Assembly (NCBI GenBank): GCA_944548615.1 | Contig: OX155955.1 | Location: 6,140,062-6,204,061, forward strand | Source: Micropterix aruncella | Lineage: Eukaryota; Arthropoda; Insecta; Lepidoptera; Micropterigidae | Direction of reading: 5' to 3' | DNA: 64,000 bases | Part shown: positions 54,001 through 63,078 of the stretch, piece after piece | Layout: each line of letters starts with the position of its first letter | Numbering within the stretch: the stretch's first letter is position 1 | Notes under the pieces: generated by a model | Seen by the model: the letters and a program-made list of their open reading frames with translations, nothing else | The model's database searches: none | What the model was told of the DNA's origin: nothing | Position numbers and translations under genes: made by a program

Positions 54001-54545
54001 TGTGTCACAATCCGTTGTAGTGAATCTAAAAAATTTTCGATATTGATAATCGATGGAGATCTATACAGTGCAAGCACTCTGATGTCATTGATTTCAATTA
54101 AAAGTCCAGTACATTCTAAAATTTCTAAATCGTAAATGTTAGCGATAATTCCTACCTTCGTGTAGACCACCACACCATCTGCTCTATTAGCGTTATTTTT
54201 AGTGCCTCTAGCGTTGTACCCGATTAGCTGAGGTAAATGCGGTAAATCTCGTATCCATGCTTCTGATAAAATTATGATATCCACATTTATTTTTAGCTCG
54301 TGTAGTAGCAGAGGTACCTGATCGAAATGTTTTGATATACTGCGTATGTTTAGGGCTAATATTGTTACCATATATTGATTGGTGAATATCTTTAAACATT
54401 CTGATGGAGAGTTTAAAACTAAGGTATCAAGATCCCCCATTTCATCAATTATGTTTGTTATATTATCGCCAGTAAATATATTGTCGCATGTTAAAAATCG
54501 GCAGTGTATTGCACCTCGTTATTGTAGTTTCCACTTCTATTGATT
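51045..54545 (-). mobile_element. Near-complete LINE (Rex1/CR1-like)
   Basis: The minus-strand element ends at an (ATTT)n microsatellite (51050-51085 on plus). It has a roughly 430-bp 3' UTR and one intact ORF. No ORF1-like gene is seen upstream before 54790. The element is therefore either 5'-truncated just before ORF2 or of a type lacking ORF1, as Rex1/Babar elements do. Related 3' fragments occur at 24118 and 45336. Confidence 0.85.
51522..54440 (-). CDS. LINE endonuclease/reverse transcriptase (ORF2), intact
   Basis: 972 codons without interruption. Residues ~28-235 form an APE-like endonuclease: 'LALNIRSI', 'IIILSEAWI' (metal-binding Glu), 'ALYRSP', 'IAGDINIS', 'GTCIDHIYV', 'TDHYS' (final His). 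After a ~220-residue linker the reverse transcriptase spans about 460-740: 'SDSAPGPDGIS', 'YRPISVINTISKILEKI', 'QYGFRPGRGTADAI', 'FLDLAKAFDTVPH', 'GVPQGSTLGPILFLVYINDL' and the catalytic 'YADD' near residue 684, then 'LNEYKTKYM'. The C-terminus has 'NTRHKDK' and 'GQRHYAYLGPKLYN'. It nicks target DNA and copies its RNA at the nick. An upstream Met could extend the start slightly; the first motif begins at residue ~28. All catalytic motifs look intact, so the copy is young. Confidence 0.95.
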   Translation of the reverse strand: MGDLDTLVLNSPSECLKIFTNQYMVTILALNIRSISKHFDQVPLLLHELKINVDIIILSEAWIRDLPHLPQLIGYNARGTKNNANRADGVVVYTKVGIIANIYDLEILECTGLLIEINDIRVLALYRSPSIINIENFLDSLQRIVTHVNNDRVKHFIIAGDINISTTGPKHHQADDYEGLMSELGFVSAINTTTRPANGTCIDHIYVKSKNSLTAAVAHTTITDHYSTLFGLHGKQNNAKADMTKSKKIINYEGLLNDISKENWSETFTNDVDNATVAFLNTLNYHIQNNTTTKITTPKFTLLKPWMNTGIIKCIKKRDKLHKQMRRFPNNKTLQDYYKRYRNICTSIIKRSKEDYYRKKIETDNFNLKTVWRVVNEMSNSRGRATSSVQELQIGRQLIKNKSDVTQHFNRYFTNVGVNLAKAFYQTSTTINATEDDFTLPNIERKFKFTHVYEDDILKTIRLLKSDSAPGPDGISVGTLKFIAKFIAKPLVYITNLTLDKGKFPEVFKTANVTPIFKEGDKRDPKNYRPISVINTISKILEKITAKQLTTYLQTNDLLSDGQYGFRPGRGTADAILELTKCITENLDRNKHCIGIFLDLAKAFDTVPHDRLITKLEKLGVLDVELDWFRSYITGRTQQVKIDSETSESLPCSYGVPQGSTLGPILFLVYINDLCQLQVQGSVLSYADDTVLLFYGDTWTSSFDRATAGLKLAKRWLDNNLLTLNEYKTKYMTFSIDNRHHPNTNHHITLHKCDYLNCTCLPLERTNTIKYLGIVIDQNLKWTQHIEATTKRTRKLIYIFKNIRSILNINLLRTVYYALAQTLLTYGQIGWGGMARTNLDPLVKAQKALLRVINKKPYRSPSDDLYTDFKVLDVRQLYIRAVLVRYRRDLMKNTDKDKPEHKHNTRHKDKQIQPKMRTVYGQRHYAYLGPKLYNIFNSYTGQILNITDNQFKRRVSHWLSNYTREECESMIY

Positions 54546-55136
54546 CAAGGGAATAGAAAGAATGCCTATATCTCAACTTACGATATATTTTTATATGTAT
54601 TATTTGTATATAGTAGTGAAAAATAGTAATCAATGGATTAATAAGTATATATGTATCTTGTGGCATTGAGTTGTATAAGTTATTGTTGTTATATTTTTTG
54701 GAATATTTTATTATAGAATTAAATTTATATAATACATACAATACCCGCCCATTGTGAACTTTCACAGTGAACTTTTTTGACATAATATATAATACTACAT
54801 ATAAATAGCTACATAGTAAGTAGCATTGATTATATATGCCATTAGATTACGCATATTTATAGAACGATTTAGCAACCTTTCTGTGCCGGCGAAATGCAGG
54901 TGGCGTTGATAGCAATGACGGCCAAACTAATAGCAATTTATTTGGCCACCTATAATACCATTGATAATGAATGGTTTGTTTTTATAAAGGACTGATTGAT
55001 AATTAAAGCCTAATAATTAAACCAGTGATAACAATAATAACATTCAATTATTAGTGCCATATTTTTTTATATAGGCTGATTACATCACAGGAATAATACT
55101 GAGATATAGAATGCAATTTATTAGTCTATCTAAACA
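54546..55136. other. AT-rich; small SINE-tail fragment at 54740-54782
   Basis: 'ATACCCGCCCATTGTGAACTTTCACAGTGAAC' resembles the 3' tail of the tRNA SINE ('AAACCCGCCCATTGTGACATTTCACAATAAAG'). Otherwise nothing recognised. Confidence 0.4.
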
Positions 55137-55839
55137 GGATGGCGGTGTCGACTACAACGGGCGAACCCGTCACCCCAGGCTGGTATAACGATATAGATCG
55201 TTCTTTCAGCCGTGGGATGAGCGTAGAAGACTTGGGGGGAAGACAATCTACTGTCTAGTTCACCAGCAACCCGTTAGAGGCACCGGGGAAGGTAAAAGCG
55301 GGCAGCCTCACTCCCTAACTACCAGTCTTGGCTGGATATCTCCGTCTGGAATTAACCTTCAGGATACCTCCGTCCTCCCGACTGGTTACGGGTCCAAAGT
55401 CGCTTACGCAACCTCTACCTGTTGTATTACAGCGGTAATTCAGTTTGAATTTATCGCGGACCTAGGCGTTCTTTGTCCGTAGTGCCACACAGAATCGAAT
55501 GGCCCAAGGTCATTTCAAGAGTGGCATAACATCAGGTGAAACATACACCCGCTGCTTAGGAAACAGTGTATTTCCTTAGTCTCCAGATCCCTTCAGCAAT
55601 TAGTCAGAATGCATAACCGATTGGCTTCGCCGACCGGTGCGCAAACCGTCCAGTGGCGCCGGGATGCAATCCCGCCGGGAGAAACCGGTCCACCAGCTCA
55701 GAGTCCTGAGACACGGGAGTCTTACCCGGGGTAACCTTCCACTCGAGGAGGCTTCTGAATAGGAGCTGAATCGTGAGTTGAGCCGATCCGAGAACAAAAT
55801 GGATCTTGTAGCCCAAGCTGCACGAAACCGTTCACCACC
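55137..55839 (-). mobile_element. Hairpin-tail retroposon, copy e (longest)
   Basis: 703 bp flanked by a perfect 14-bp duplication AGTCTATCTAAACA (55123-55136 and 55840-55853). On the minus strand the 3' end is GGGTGACGGGTTCGCCCGTTGTAGTCGACACC, and the 5' part has 'TTCTCGGATCGGCTCAACTCACG'. Short frames exist in several phases but none is conserved among copies, so it is non-coding. The long, variable-length duplications point to LINE-driven retroposition. Confidence 0.9.
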
Positions 55840-55994
55840 AGTCTATCTAAACATTAAAGTGCGTAATTATTACGTACTGAAACCTGTCTACCAAATTCAA
55901 AATTTACATCTTTATGTAAATACTATTATAATAATAAGAGCTATGCTTTTAATTTTTATACCGTATAGTTTGAGCATTATCTACAGTACTGTTA

Positions 55995-56258
55995 TACAGT
56001 GCCGTGCGAATTAATTGGAACAAAGAGTATTTTTCTTCAAAAAGTGCTTTATCGGACATAAACATACAAAAATAGTAATGGTAGTTATAGATTGTTAGTT
56101 TTAATATAGAATGGTCCTCCTTTTGCATTTATAACACCTTTTACTCTTGTAGGCATATAATTTACCAGGTTTTGACATATTCCTCTCAGTTCATCATCGT
56201 GAAACCAGACTTGAAATACTGCACTGATCATCTTGGTTTCAGTAAGGTCCTGCTATTC
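55995..56258 (-). pseudogene. Tc1-like transposase C-terminal remnant with terminal repeat
   Basis: TA followed by CAGTGCCGTGCGAATTAATTGGAAC at 55996 is a Tc1-type terminus. Inside, the minus strand reads '...VWFHDDELRGICQNLVNYMP' and 'TRVKGVINAKGGPFYI', the C-terminal end of Tc1 transposases ('LV.SMP.R...VI.AKG'). A hAT element is inserted at 56267. No other half of the Tc1 element could be confirmed beyond 57376. Confidence 0.65.
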
Positions 56259-56266
56259 GTTATATC

Positions 56267-57367
56267 CAAGGGCGGTCCCAGGGGGGGGGGGGGGGGTCAA
56301 GGGGGTCATGACCCCCCCCAAAATCTTAAATATATATGGCTTATAATAAGCCCCTTATGCAAATACACTTGTTTCCATAAATAAATTATTGTATATTAGA
56401 GGGGAACTTTAAGTTTTATTTACAAATCGACAAGAGTCTAAATGCGAAGACAATATTTAGTCAACTTTATTCAGAAATTACTGAGGTAGCATCAGAATTG
56501 GACAGTGTTATTAAGATGCCGAGAACAGTATCTCGTCAAACGCAGCGTGCAAATGTCCCGGCTAACTCTACCGAGGATTACTTCCGCAGAGTAATGTATG
56601 TGCCATTGTTAGACAGTGTCATAATTGATTTGAAAGATCGCCTGTCTCCAGACATAATGAAACTTTCAATTTGAATGTGCTCTTGCCACGAACCTCTTAC
56701 AGTGATGACGACATACAAGTTTTACGAGAGGTAGCCGATGCTTACAGTGGACTTTTGGGAGTACCAGTTTCGTCTGTTGTTGCAGAATATCAATTGTGGG
56801 TAGCTACGTGGAAGCGACTGTCACAATCTGCCCCAAAACAAGCCGTTCCCACTTGTCTGATGCAAATAATTGAACAATGTGACAATGACTTGTACCCATC
56901 CATCAACTGCCTGCTTCGGATTCTTGCGACATTACCAGTAAGTGTTGCCACTGGAGAACGGAGCTTTCCAACTCTGCGTCGCGTTAAAAGTTGGCTCCGA
57001 GCATCCATGGGAGAAGAACGCCTTGTCGGTCTAGCTCTCCTGAACATTCACAGGGACATTGATATTGATGTGGATGCTGTGATTACAAGATATTCAAAGG
57101 GTTCAAAGACCAAATTAGAGAAATTTATATTGAAAAAGAGAAATTTATATTGTAATTCTCGTCTTTATTTTACATATTAAATAATTGATTTACTATTTAA
57201 TGTTTCAATTAATTTTAACCTGAAGGATTAAAAACCTGATAAGTAATTCAATATTGATCAATCTGAGTTTTAAGGTTAGGACTTGGTATTGGTCCGATCA
57301 AAAAACTTTAAGTACATAACGGCGACCCCCCCCCCCCCCCCAAAATGTAAGTCTAGGACCGCCCTTG
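56267..57367 (+). mobile_element. Internally deleted hAT transposon with GTTATATC duplication
   Basis: CAAGGGCGGTCC at the left and GGACCGCCCTTG at the right are 12-bp perfect inverted ends. GTTATATC at 56259-56266 and 57368-57375 is a perfect 8-bp target duplication. Just inside each end lies a homopolymer: G run at 56281-56296, C runs at 56312-56319 and 57326-57341. Size 1,101 bp, retaining only the C-terminal part of the transposase. Confidence 0.95.
56420..57177 (+). pseudogene. hAT transposase C-terminal part (ZMYM/52-kDa-repressor-like)
   Basis: First segment (~56425-56670): 'LYSEITEVASELDSVIKMPR' and 'TVSRQTQRANVPANSTEDYF', then a stop near 56674. The frame then shifts and stays open for 169 codons (56671-57177): 'WKRLSQSAPKQAVPTCL', 'NCLLRILATLPVSVATGERS' and 'FPTLRRVKSWLRASMGEERL' with 'GLALLNIHRDIDID'. 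The last block is the hAT C-terminal dimerisation domain ('LPVSTATAERSFS.L...K..LR.....RL..L'). The N-terminal zinc finger, DDE core and part of the insertion domain are deleted, so it needs another source of transposase to move. Confidence 0.88.
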
Positions 57368-57375
57368 GTTATATC

Positions 57376-59359
57376 ATGTCAGTCCTCAAGGTCGTCAATC
57401 TGGCACACTACAAGGCTCAACAACAGCAACTGGCCCGATTTAAAAGGACCGCATAATTTATGAATAATTCATATCATATTAAAGCGGCAAGTATCCTTAA
57501 CTGTCTCCTCAGTTTAGTGGCGCAAATTTATATGCAGGAGGCTTATTTTGCCTTTGCGTCGCGTCGCTGTAAAGACATAAAGACAAATTAGCCCCCAATA
57601 AGGTAAGAGCGCCGTATACTGGTATACGTATATTCAAATGGGATATTACCAAATATGGCTCGCTTGGCATATTTTTCGAATATTATAGATATAAATATTT
57701 CCACATAGCTTCGTTGATAGAATTCCGACCGTTTGCGCCGAAAGATACGCCTGTGCGGGAGCTTACTACTATTGACAGGGTTCGTGACCTCCATCCCTTC
57801 TCCTGTTCTTTTAGTTGTCCACGGTAGACTTTACCCTGGACAACGTGGTTGCAACATCGCAGAAGCATCAGTTGCTACAAACTACAAAATGAACGCGGTA
57901 AATCCGTTTTTATCTTGTTTATAATATGATTGACTGTTCTAGACCGGATTTCGGAGCCTAAATTCGAATGCATACTATATCCGAGTCTCCCACCCTGATT
58001 CATTCTATAATCGGTTGCAAGATTATAGAATGAGAATTCCGGAGCTACGGAATAACCTCGCCTCACGCAATGACAACTCTAACTTTTATTTCATTCAAGA
58101 ATACGTTCATTCATTCATAGTGTCTTTAACTAGCGTGATATATGACGATAAAACATACTTATTGACAGTGTACTTAGGCATAGTTTATGACTTGACGCGT
58201 TACTTTCCGAATGATACGTTGAATGAAGTATCGCAAACTTCAAAAATTAACAAAGGTTTACTGTTTTATTAGGCTAATAAAAGAAGTGGCTCATCACCCT
58301 TAATAAAGACAAGCGTAATGTGCTTCGCATAGGAAGGAATAATCCAAAGTTGCATTGCCAATTAGATGATGTGAACATCATTGTGATTGAGGTGATCGAT
58401 TGATTTGAGTTGATTCGGTTGAAACTCAAGGAAGATTACAATTGCGATAACTGGACGACATCAGAAAAGCAGCTGGAACTAACTGACTGAGGGCAGCAGC
58501 TGACAGAGAGACATGGAAGAAGAAGGAAGAGGCGTACTTCCAGCAGTGGACCAAAACAGTCTGATGAAGAAGAAGAAGAGAAGAACTTAATTAAAAATTT
58601 ATCTAAAATATTTAAGATTAACTAACTAAAATATCATCCGGTCTCAATTGTCTATGTATACCAATTTTCAAGGCGATCGGTTGAACGGTATAGAAGTAGA
58701 TGTGCTGCAGTGCCATCTAATGACGAGTTACAACAAAACGGATAGCATAAAAACCTTCTCAACGTCAAACGGTGTCGAAGTCTATTAAACTCAGAACAAC
58801 TTCAATTTTTATATACGAGTAGGAAGGCAAATATTGAAACGGTGAATAATTTAATTTCTTCTCAACTAAGATTACTTAAATTATCCGAAATTCACATGAT
58901 AAAAAATACTCTTAGGTCAATAAATAGATATTGGTTCAAAATTTGACTACGCCCATATCTAAATTTAGCGTAGGTAGAGAGACTATCGTAGCAGCAACCC
59001 CAAAACGTTATGATGCGTGAATTTGAGCGGCGCGTTCGCGAGAACAAAGCGCCTGTCGGGAAAAGAGGAGCGACTGCGCGAACATCGCTTAAAAAGTTTA
59101 ATTAGTAATGACAAGTTTCAGCGGCGAAGTGGGCAAGTTAGACGTCACCGTTGCTACGCGAACCTAATGAAAATATAGGCCTCCGGTGACCTCCATTCGC
59201 ATTAATTTACTGGAGGGACGTGAGCTTAATCGTGTTAAATGCGAGAATAATTATTATTATATTATACATCGTCGTCTTGCAGCGTCATTGTGTGAACTTT
59301 GCTCACTTGGCGGCATTTCCTGTGCGGATCGAGGCCGAAAGCTTTGCGATCTGAAGTGG
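57376..59359. other. Unassigned sequence
   Basis: A small hairpin (CATTCTATAATC.....GATTATAGAATG) lies at 58001-58032. Short frames (57588-58272) show no family resemblance. 58430-58590 contains a GAAGAAG-rich stretch ending 'GATGAAGAAGAAGAAGAGAAG', which may be a decayed LINE tail ('ACTGACTGAGGGCAGCAGCTG'). No gene called. Confidence 0.35.
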
Positions 59360-60275
59360 TTTTTACACGACTGCCCAACAAAAAGGAGTGTAATGTGTTC
59401 AGCGTTAGTGTATGTATGTTTTCCGTTTCTTTATTAACACGCTTTTATTAGGTCGAACTATGTAATTGAATCTAAGGTTACTAATTTAACCATCTTCCAA
59501 GGATCGTAGCGTCATGAATATTGGCAGCTGTATGTAGTTCTGATGACAATACAATAATATGGTACTGTCGAACTGATCTGATGATGGAGTCGGAAGATAT
59601 GAACTGGAGCATCGTATCATAGCTGTGTTTGGACTTGTTAGAAAAGTCTTGGAATGCACTTTGACCACGATTAGGTTTCAAGGTTGATGTGGTTTTTATG
59701 TGCATTTATAAAAGCGTGTTTTTAGTGTTTTTTTTTAACTATTTATTTATTACACCATAACTTTGAAACACTTAAACCGAAATATAATTGTTTCGTATTG
59801 TTGTTAGAATCATTTTATCATTCTGAGTGTCTTAGGGTATCTAAACTGTCGAAATGTCAAATAAATAATTGTCTACATTTTCAAATGTCAATATATTAAG
59901 ATAAATATATCGTGTGTATCATCAAATTAAAGGTCTGATTGAGTACATTTTGAAAACATATTTGTATCAATATGTATAAATACATAAACCACAAATATTT
60001 CATTTAAAAAAATCGTTATTACTTGAGAAACGAGGCCAAACGAATAAGTAGCGCGATCGTTTCGAGATACCTGCCGCACGACGCGCAGCGCTGCGACGCC
60101 ACACTTCTGTAAATTGCCCCGCTAAAGCTTCTGTAAATTGAATTTTCTTTGAACGAATATTTTTTAACGTACAACTTTATTCTCCATTAAACGTGCTTTT
60201 CTGCGCGAGCAAATTGTTTCTATAATATAAATACAATAGTTCACTTTTTGTAACGGCAGTCGTGTTTTTTAATTA
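59360..60275 (+). repeat. Fragments of an unnamed dispersed element
   Basis: 59366-59440 ('CACGACTGCCCAACAAAAAG', 'GTATGTTTTCCGTTTCTTTATT') and 59970-60270 ('ATAAATACATAAACCACAAATAT', 'ATAAATACAATAGTTCACTTT', 'GTAACGGCAGTCGTGTTTTTT') match the reversed copy at 35195-35635 and the partial copy at 43720. 60050-60110 ('GAGATACCTGCCGCACGACGCG') also resembles the reverse of 30230-30290. The family is unknown to me. Confidence 0.45.
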
Positions 60276-60865
60276 TTTAAATTATTGTTCTTGTTTGGTG
60301 GAATGTACAGAGCCGGATTTAGTACTAGCACCACCCTAGGCCGACCATTTTGCCGCACCCTTCTTTTTACTGGTTTGAAAAATAACAAGGGTTAAGGGGC
60401 AAAACGACTTATCATTAAAAGAAGGCAAATGATAATTTACTTTACCGGCCCACCAACCAACCAGGAGGGAAAGTATTTTTTTTTTTTTTAATTTTATTCC
60501 AACAAAAGAGAAAAACAGCGCTCGGGTCTTAAGTTAATAAATAATAATAACAATATTACGGCCAAAATAGTCTCCTGGTAATATACAGTTAATGTGCGTG
60601 ATGTTGTGTAATAATATTTATATATTATGTTATATTATCATGATCTCTCGATTTCTGCGTGTGTATGATAGAGTAGGATGAGTGTGTTTATGTGTGTGAT
60701 TGTGATGTGTGTTTAATGGGTGTGTGTAGGTACATCTACGTGTATGTGTCATAGTTGTGTATATATGAGAGTGTGTGATTCTGCACAGGTATGTATCTGT
60801 TCAAGCTTTTAAGGTCTGGTCTATTACCGCTCTGATAAACTCCTTTTTTCTCATTGAGAATATGT
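60276..60865. other. Repeat edges and a TG-rich tract
   Basis: 'CAGAGCCGGATTTAG...CACCACCCTAGGC' at 60309 looks like a hAT-type MITE end. 'TTTACTTTACCGGCCCACCAACCAACC' at 60436 starts a dispersed-repeat copy. 60655-60780 is TGTG-rich. No gene. Confidence 0.4.
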
Positions 60866-61205
60866 CTAGTATTGTGTATTGTGAACGCACATTTTTTTTC
60901 GATATGAGGACGTAAATATTTATTTGGAACCCCTTTAAGTCGATTAAGGTCATTTTCAGATTGAAGTCTGTCTGTGTGTCACGATAGCTCCCAAACACTT
61001 AATCCGATTGAGCTGTAATTTGGCATCCAAGCATCATTTGGTCATAGCAAGAGTTGAAAAGTTGTGGTTGAAATCGGTCCACCAGGGGGCTCACTAGTCA
61101 TATGTTAATCTCGAAATATTGGACATATAGACTTGAAATTTGGTATGCAGATGCCTTGTGCCGAAATCACATTGTGAAGTTTTGGTTGGAATATCTCATA
61201 TGTAC
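60866..61205 (+). repeat. Dispersed repeat, 'TTCCTCCACGATAGC' family, copy 5
   Basis: Contains 'ATTGTGAACGCACATTTTTTT', 'GTCGATTAAGGTCATTTTCAGA', 'GTCTGTGTGTCACGATAGCTCC', 'GGTCATAGCAAGAGTTGAAAAG', 'GAAATCGGTCCACCAGGGGGC' and 'GTGAAGTTTTGGTTGGAATATCTC'. It is the most complete copy and directly adjoins an RTE LINE remnant in the opposite orientation. Confidence 0.65.
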
Positions 61206-62140
61206 TTATTCTTCTTCCTAGTGTGACACCCGCTGACCAGCGTAGCATTCGTTTTTCTGTGGTATGTGGTTTATTAAGATGTTGTTTGTTAGTTGCCCAA
61301 CATTCTGATCCATAAAAGACAGCAGGTCTAATGGCTCTCATATACATTTGCCATTTGATCTTAAGGGGCGTTTTTCTGTCGCGCATAACGCCTGTTAGTT
61401 GTCATCACTTCAAATATCCTGTTGTAGATCTATGGGAGCTAATGGGCCCTTGCTGAGTTGGCCACGAAGACCCATTCTGTTCAGGGTTGGTCACACTCAC
61501 GGGTCAACACCCATTCGGCGGCCTCCACGAATGAAGCGCGAGCCCGGCCAGGACTCTGGCCTTAGGGCTAGTTTCCCCTAAGAGTCAACCTTCTGGCGCT
61601 CCTGGACGGTCTGCGCACCGTGCAGCGTGAGCTAATCAATTGTGCACTCTGACTAACAGTCGGGGGAGTCTTGAAGCAGTACTGTTTCCTATAGAGCGGG
61701 GGCGGACCTTACGGCGGCTGCTCTTGAAACGACCATCGTGGTCCGCGATAGATTCGGTTTACACCGTTTCACCGCTTTGTAAGGGAGAGGACCGCGCAAG
61801 CGACCTCGAACTCGAAACCAATCGAGAGACCGGAGTAATATGGTCGCAATTGGAAGTAAGAGCGTGAGTGTAAGCCCGCTGGGTAACATACTTGGTTATC
61901 TCGCGGATAAGGCGTTGGCCTCTTACGGGAATGTGGCGGAGCTTGACGGTGGACTGTTTTGTCCAAGTTTTCTGCGCTCACTTCATGGGAGATAGAACGA
62001 GCAATCGTTAAAACTTCCTGAGGTGACGGGTTCGCCCGTTGTAGTTGACAACTCTATTTTGTTGTAGATCTATATCAATTTTGCCATCGTTGCTTAGTAT
62101 TGAGCCCAAATATTTAAATTGCGTCACCGTTGGGTAAAGG
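61206..62140 (-). pseudogene. RTE-like LINE reverse-transcriptase remnant, split by a retroposon
   Basis: On the minus strand, 62060-62135 reads 'TVTQFKYLGSILSNDGKIDI' and 61206-61400 reads 'GVMRDRKTPLKIKWQMYMRA', 'IRPAVFYGSECWATNK' and 'EKRMLRWSAGVTLGRRI'. Together they match the conserved post-polymerase region of RTE-clade proteins ('FKYLGSI..DG.ID.D', 'RP..LYGSECW', 'E.RMLRW..GVT..DR'). The 626-bp retroposon at 61434-62059 lies between them with a 14-bp duplication. There are additional indels near 61390-61420. Confidence 0.8.
61434..62059 (+). mobile_element. Hairpin-tail retroposon, copy f (reference copy)
   Basis: 626 bp bounded by a perfect TGTTGTAGATCTAT duplication (61420-61433 and 62060-62073). 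The 5' part starts GGGAGCTAATGGGCCC. The body contains 'GGCGCTCCTGGACGGTCTGC' and 'GGTAACATACTTGGTTATCTCGC'. The 3' end is GACGGG-TTCG-CCCGT, a short stem with TTCG loop, then TGTAGTTGACAACTCTATTT. No tRNA, 7SL or 5S head and no shared reading frame were found. Confidence 0.9.
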
Positions 62141-62685
62141 CGTAAATCCTAAAGAGATGTCATGTACAAGCTACACTAATAATATTTAAACTCTACAATG
62201 CATTTTAATCAAATATTAACGCCATCGTAATGTATCTCATTTTGTAATTTCTTCGTAATAAAACATTAAAAAATATATATGTGTCAAAGATTAGTAGGTA
62301 CTCAAACGGGCTGAGCATAGCATAATGCGAATCTTGTAGTGAATGCATCAATGATTTTATCGTAATTTTTAATTTAAAGAAACAGGATTCTTACTGCGTG
62401 AAACTAGACGATAGTTTTTCCTGGCGTTTCGGCAAAAATAAGTTTTCATGGGCTGTTACGTTGTACTTCGAGTAGATATTTAGAATATAAGGAGTCAAAT
62501 GTTGCGATGTATTTGGATCTCACATATTGTGTAGACTGTTCCACATCGCTGCCGCTGTACACACTGACAAAATATTGAATTGATTCTTACATTACGAATT
62601 TGTTATTATACAAAATAATGACGTTTCAATCGTAATTTTGTTGAGTTACAAGGAATTTTGATGAAACTCTGTTATTCGATTATAT
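62141..62685. other. Unassigned AT-rich sequence
   Basis: No gene or recognised repeat. Confidence 0.3.
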
Positions 62686-62777
62686 CTACATTTTCCGTAC
62701 GGTTAATACGGAAATAACAGTATACTGTAGTTTCAAGGTCGCTTTGTAATGAAATAACATATGTTTTAACGTTACCT

Positions 62778-63018
62778 TGTGGATGCAATAAAGAACGCGA
62801 AACACATCGTCAGCATCTCCATACACGTAACACATCGGTTTTTGACGCATCGGTGTACTATTCGCAATCACAAAGGCCATTGCCTTCTCTATCTCAAGCC
62901 ATGCTACTGAGAGATCTGGCAACGACGTCGTGAACCGGTCTACGTGCGGCCTACCACCGTATTGCAGTATTGTGACAGTTCGAAACTGATCGAGACTGTT
63001 GTCGGCGTTTGGGGTTTT
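62778..63018 (-). CDS. Exon-like minus-strand coding segment, unknown product
   Basis: An open stretch of about 80 codons from near 63018 down to a possible donor at CACAAG|GTAACG (exon end near 62778). The frame stays open past it to 62686. The translation includes 'TVTILQYGGRPHVDRF', 'SLPDLSVAWLEIEKAMAF' and 'PMCYVYGDADDVFRVLYCIH'. Composition is more GC-rich than the flanks and looks protein-like, but I recognise no domain and see no sure start codon or acceptor. It lies head to head with the plus-strand gene start at 63079. It could be a first coding exon, an internal exon, or chance. Confidence 0.3.
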
Positions 63019-63078
63019 GTGTCAGTTTTTGTGGTTTTTATGTATAGTTTTGAATGTGATTTAATGTAAAATACTCAT

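Noticed and set aside
55600..55816. Arg/Ser-rich ORFs at 55600-55816
   Set aside because: They lie within a retroposon whose copies do not conserve any frame.
61434..62059. Helitron or self-cleaving ribozyme element as explanation of the hairpin-tail family
   Set aside because: Helitrons do not make 9-14-bp target duplications and would end in CTRR. I saw no hammerhead CTGANGA...GAAA core or clear HDV-like fold by eye.
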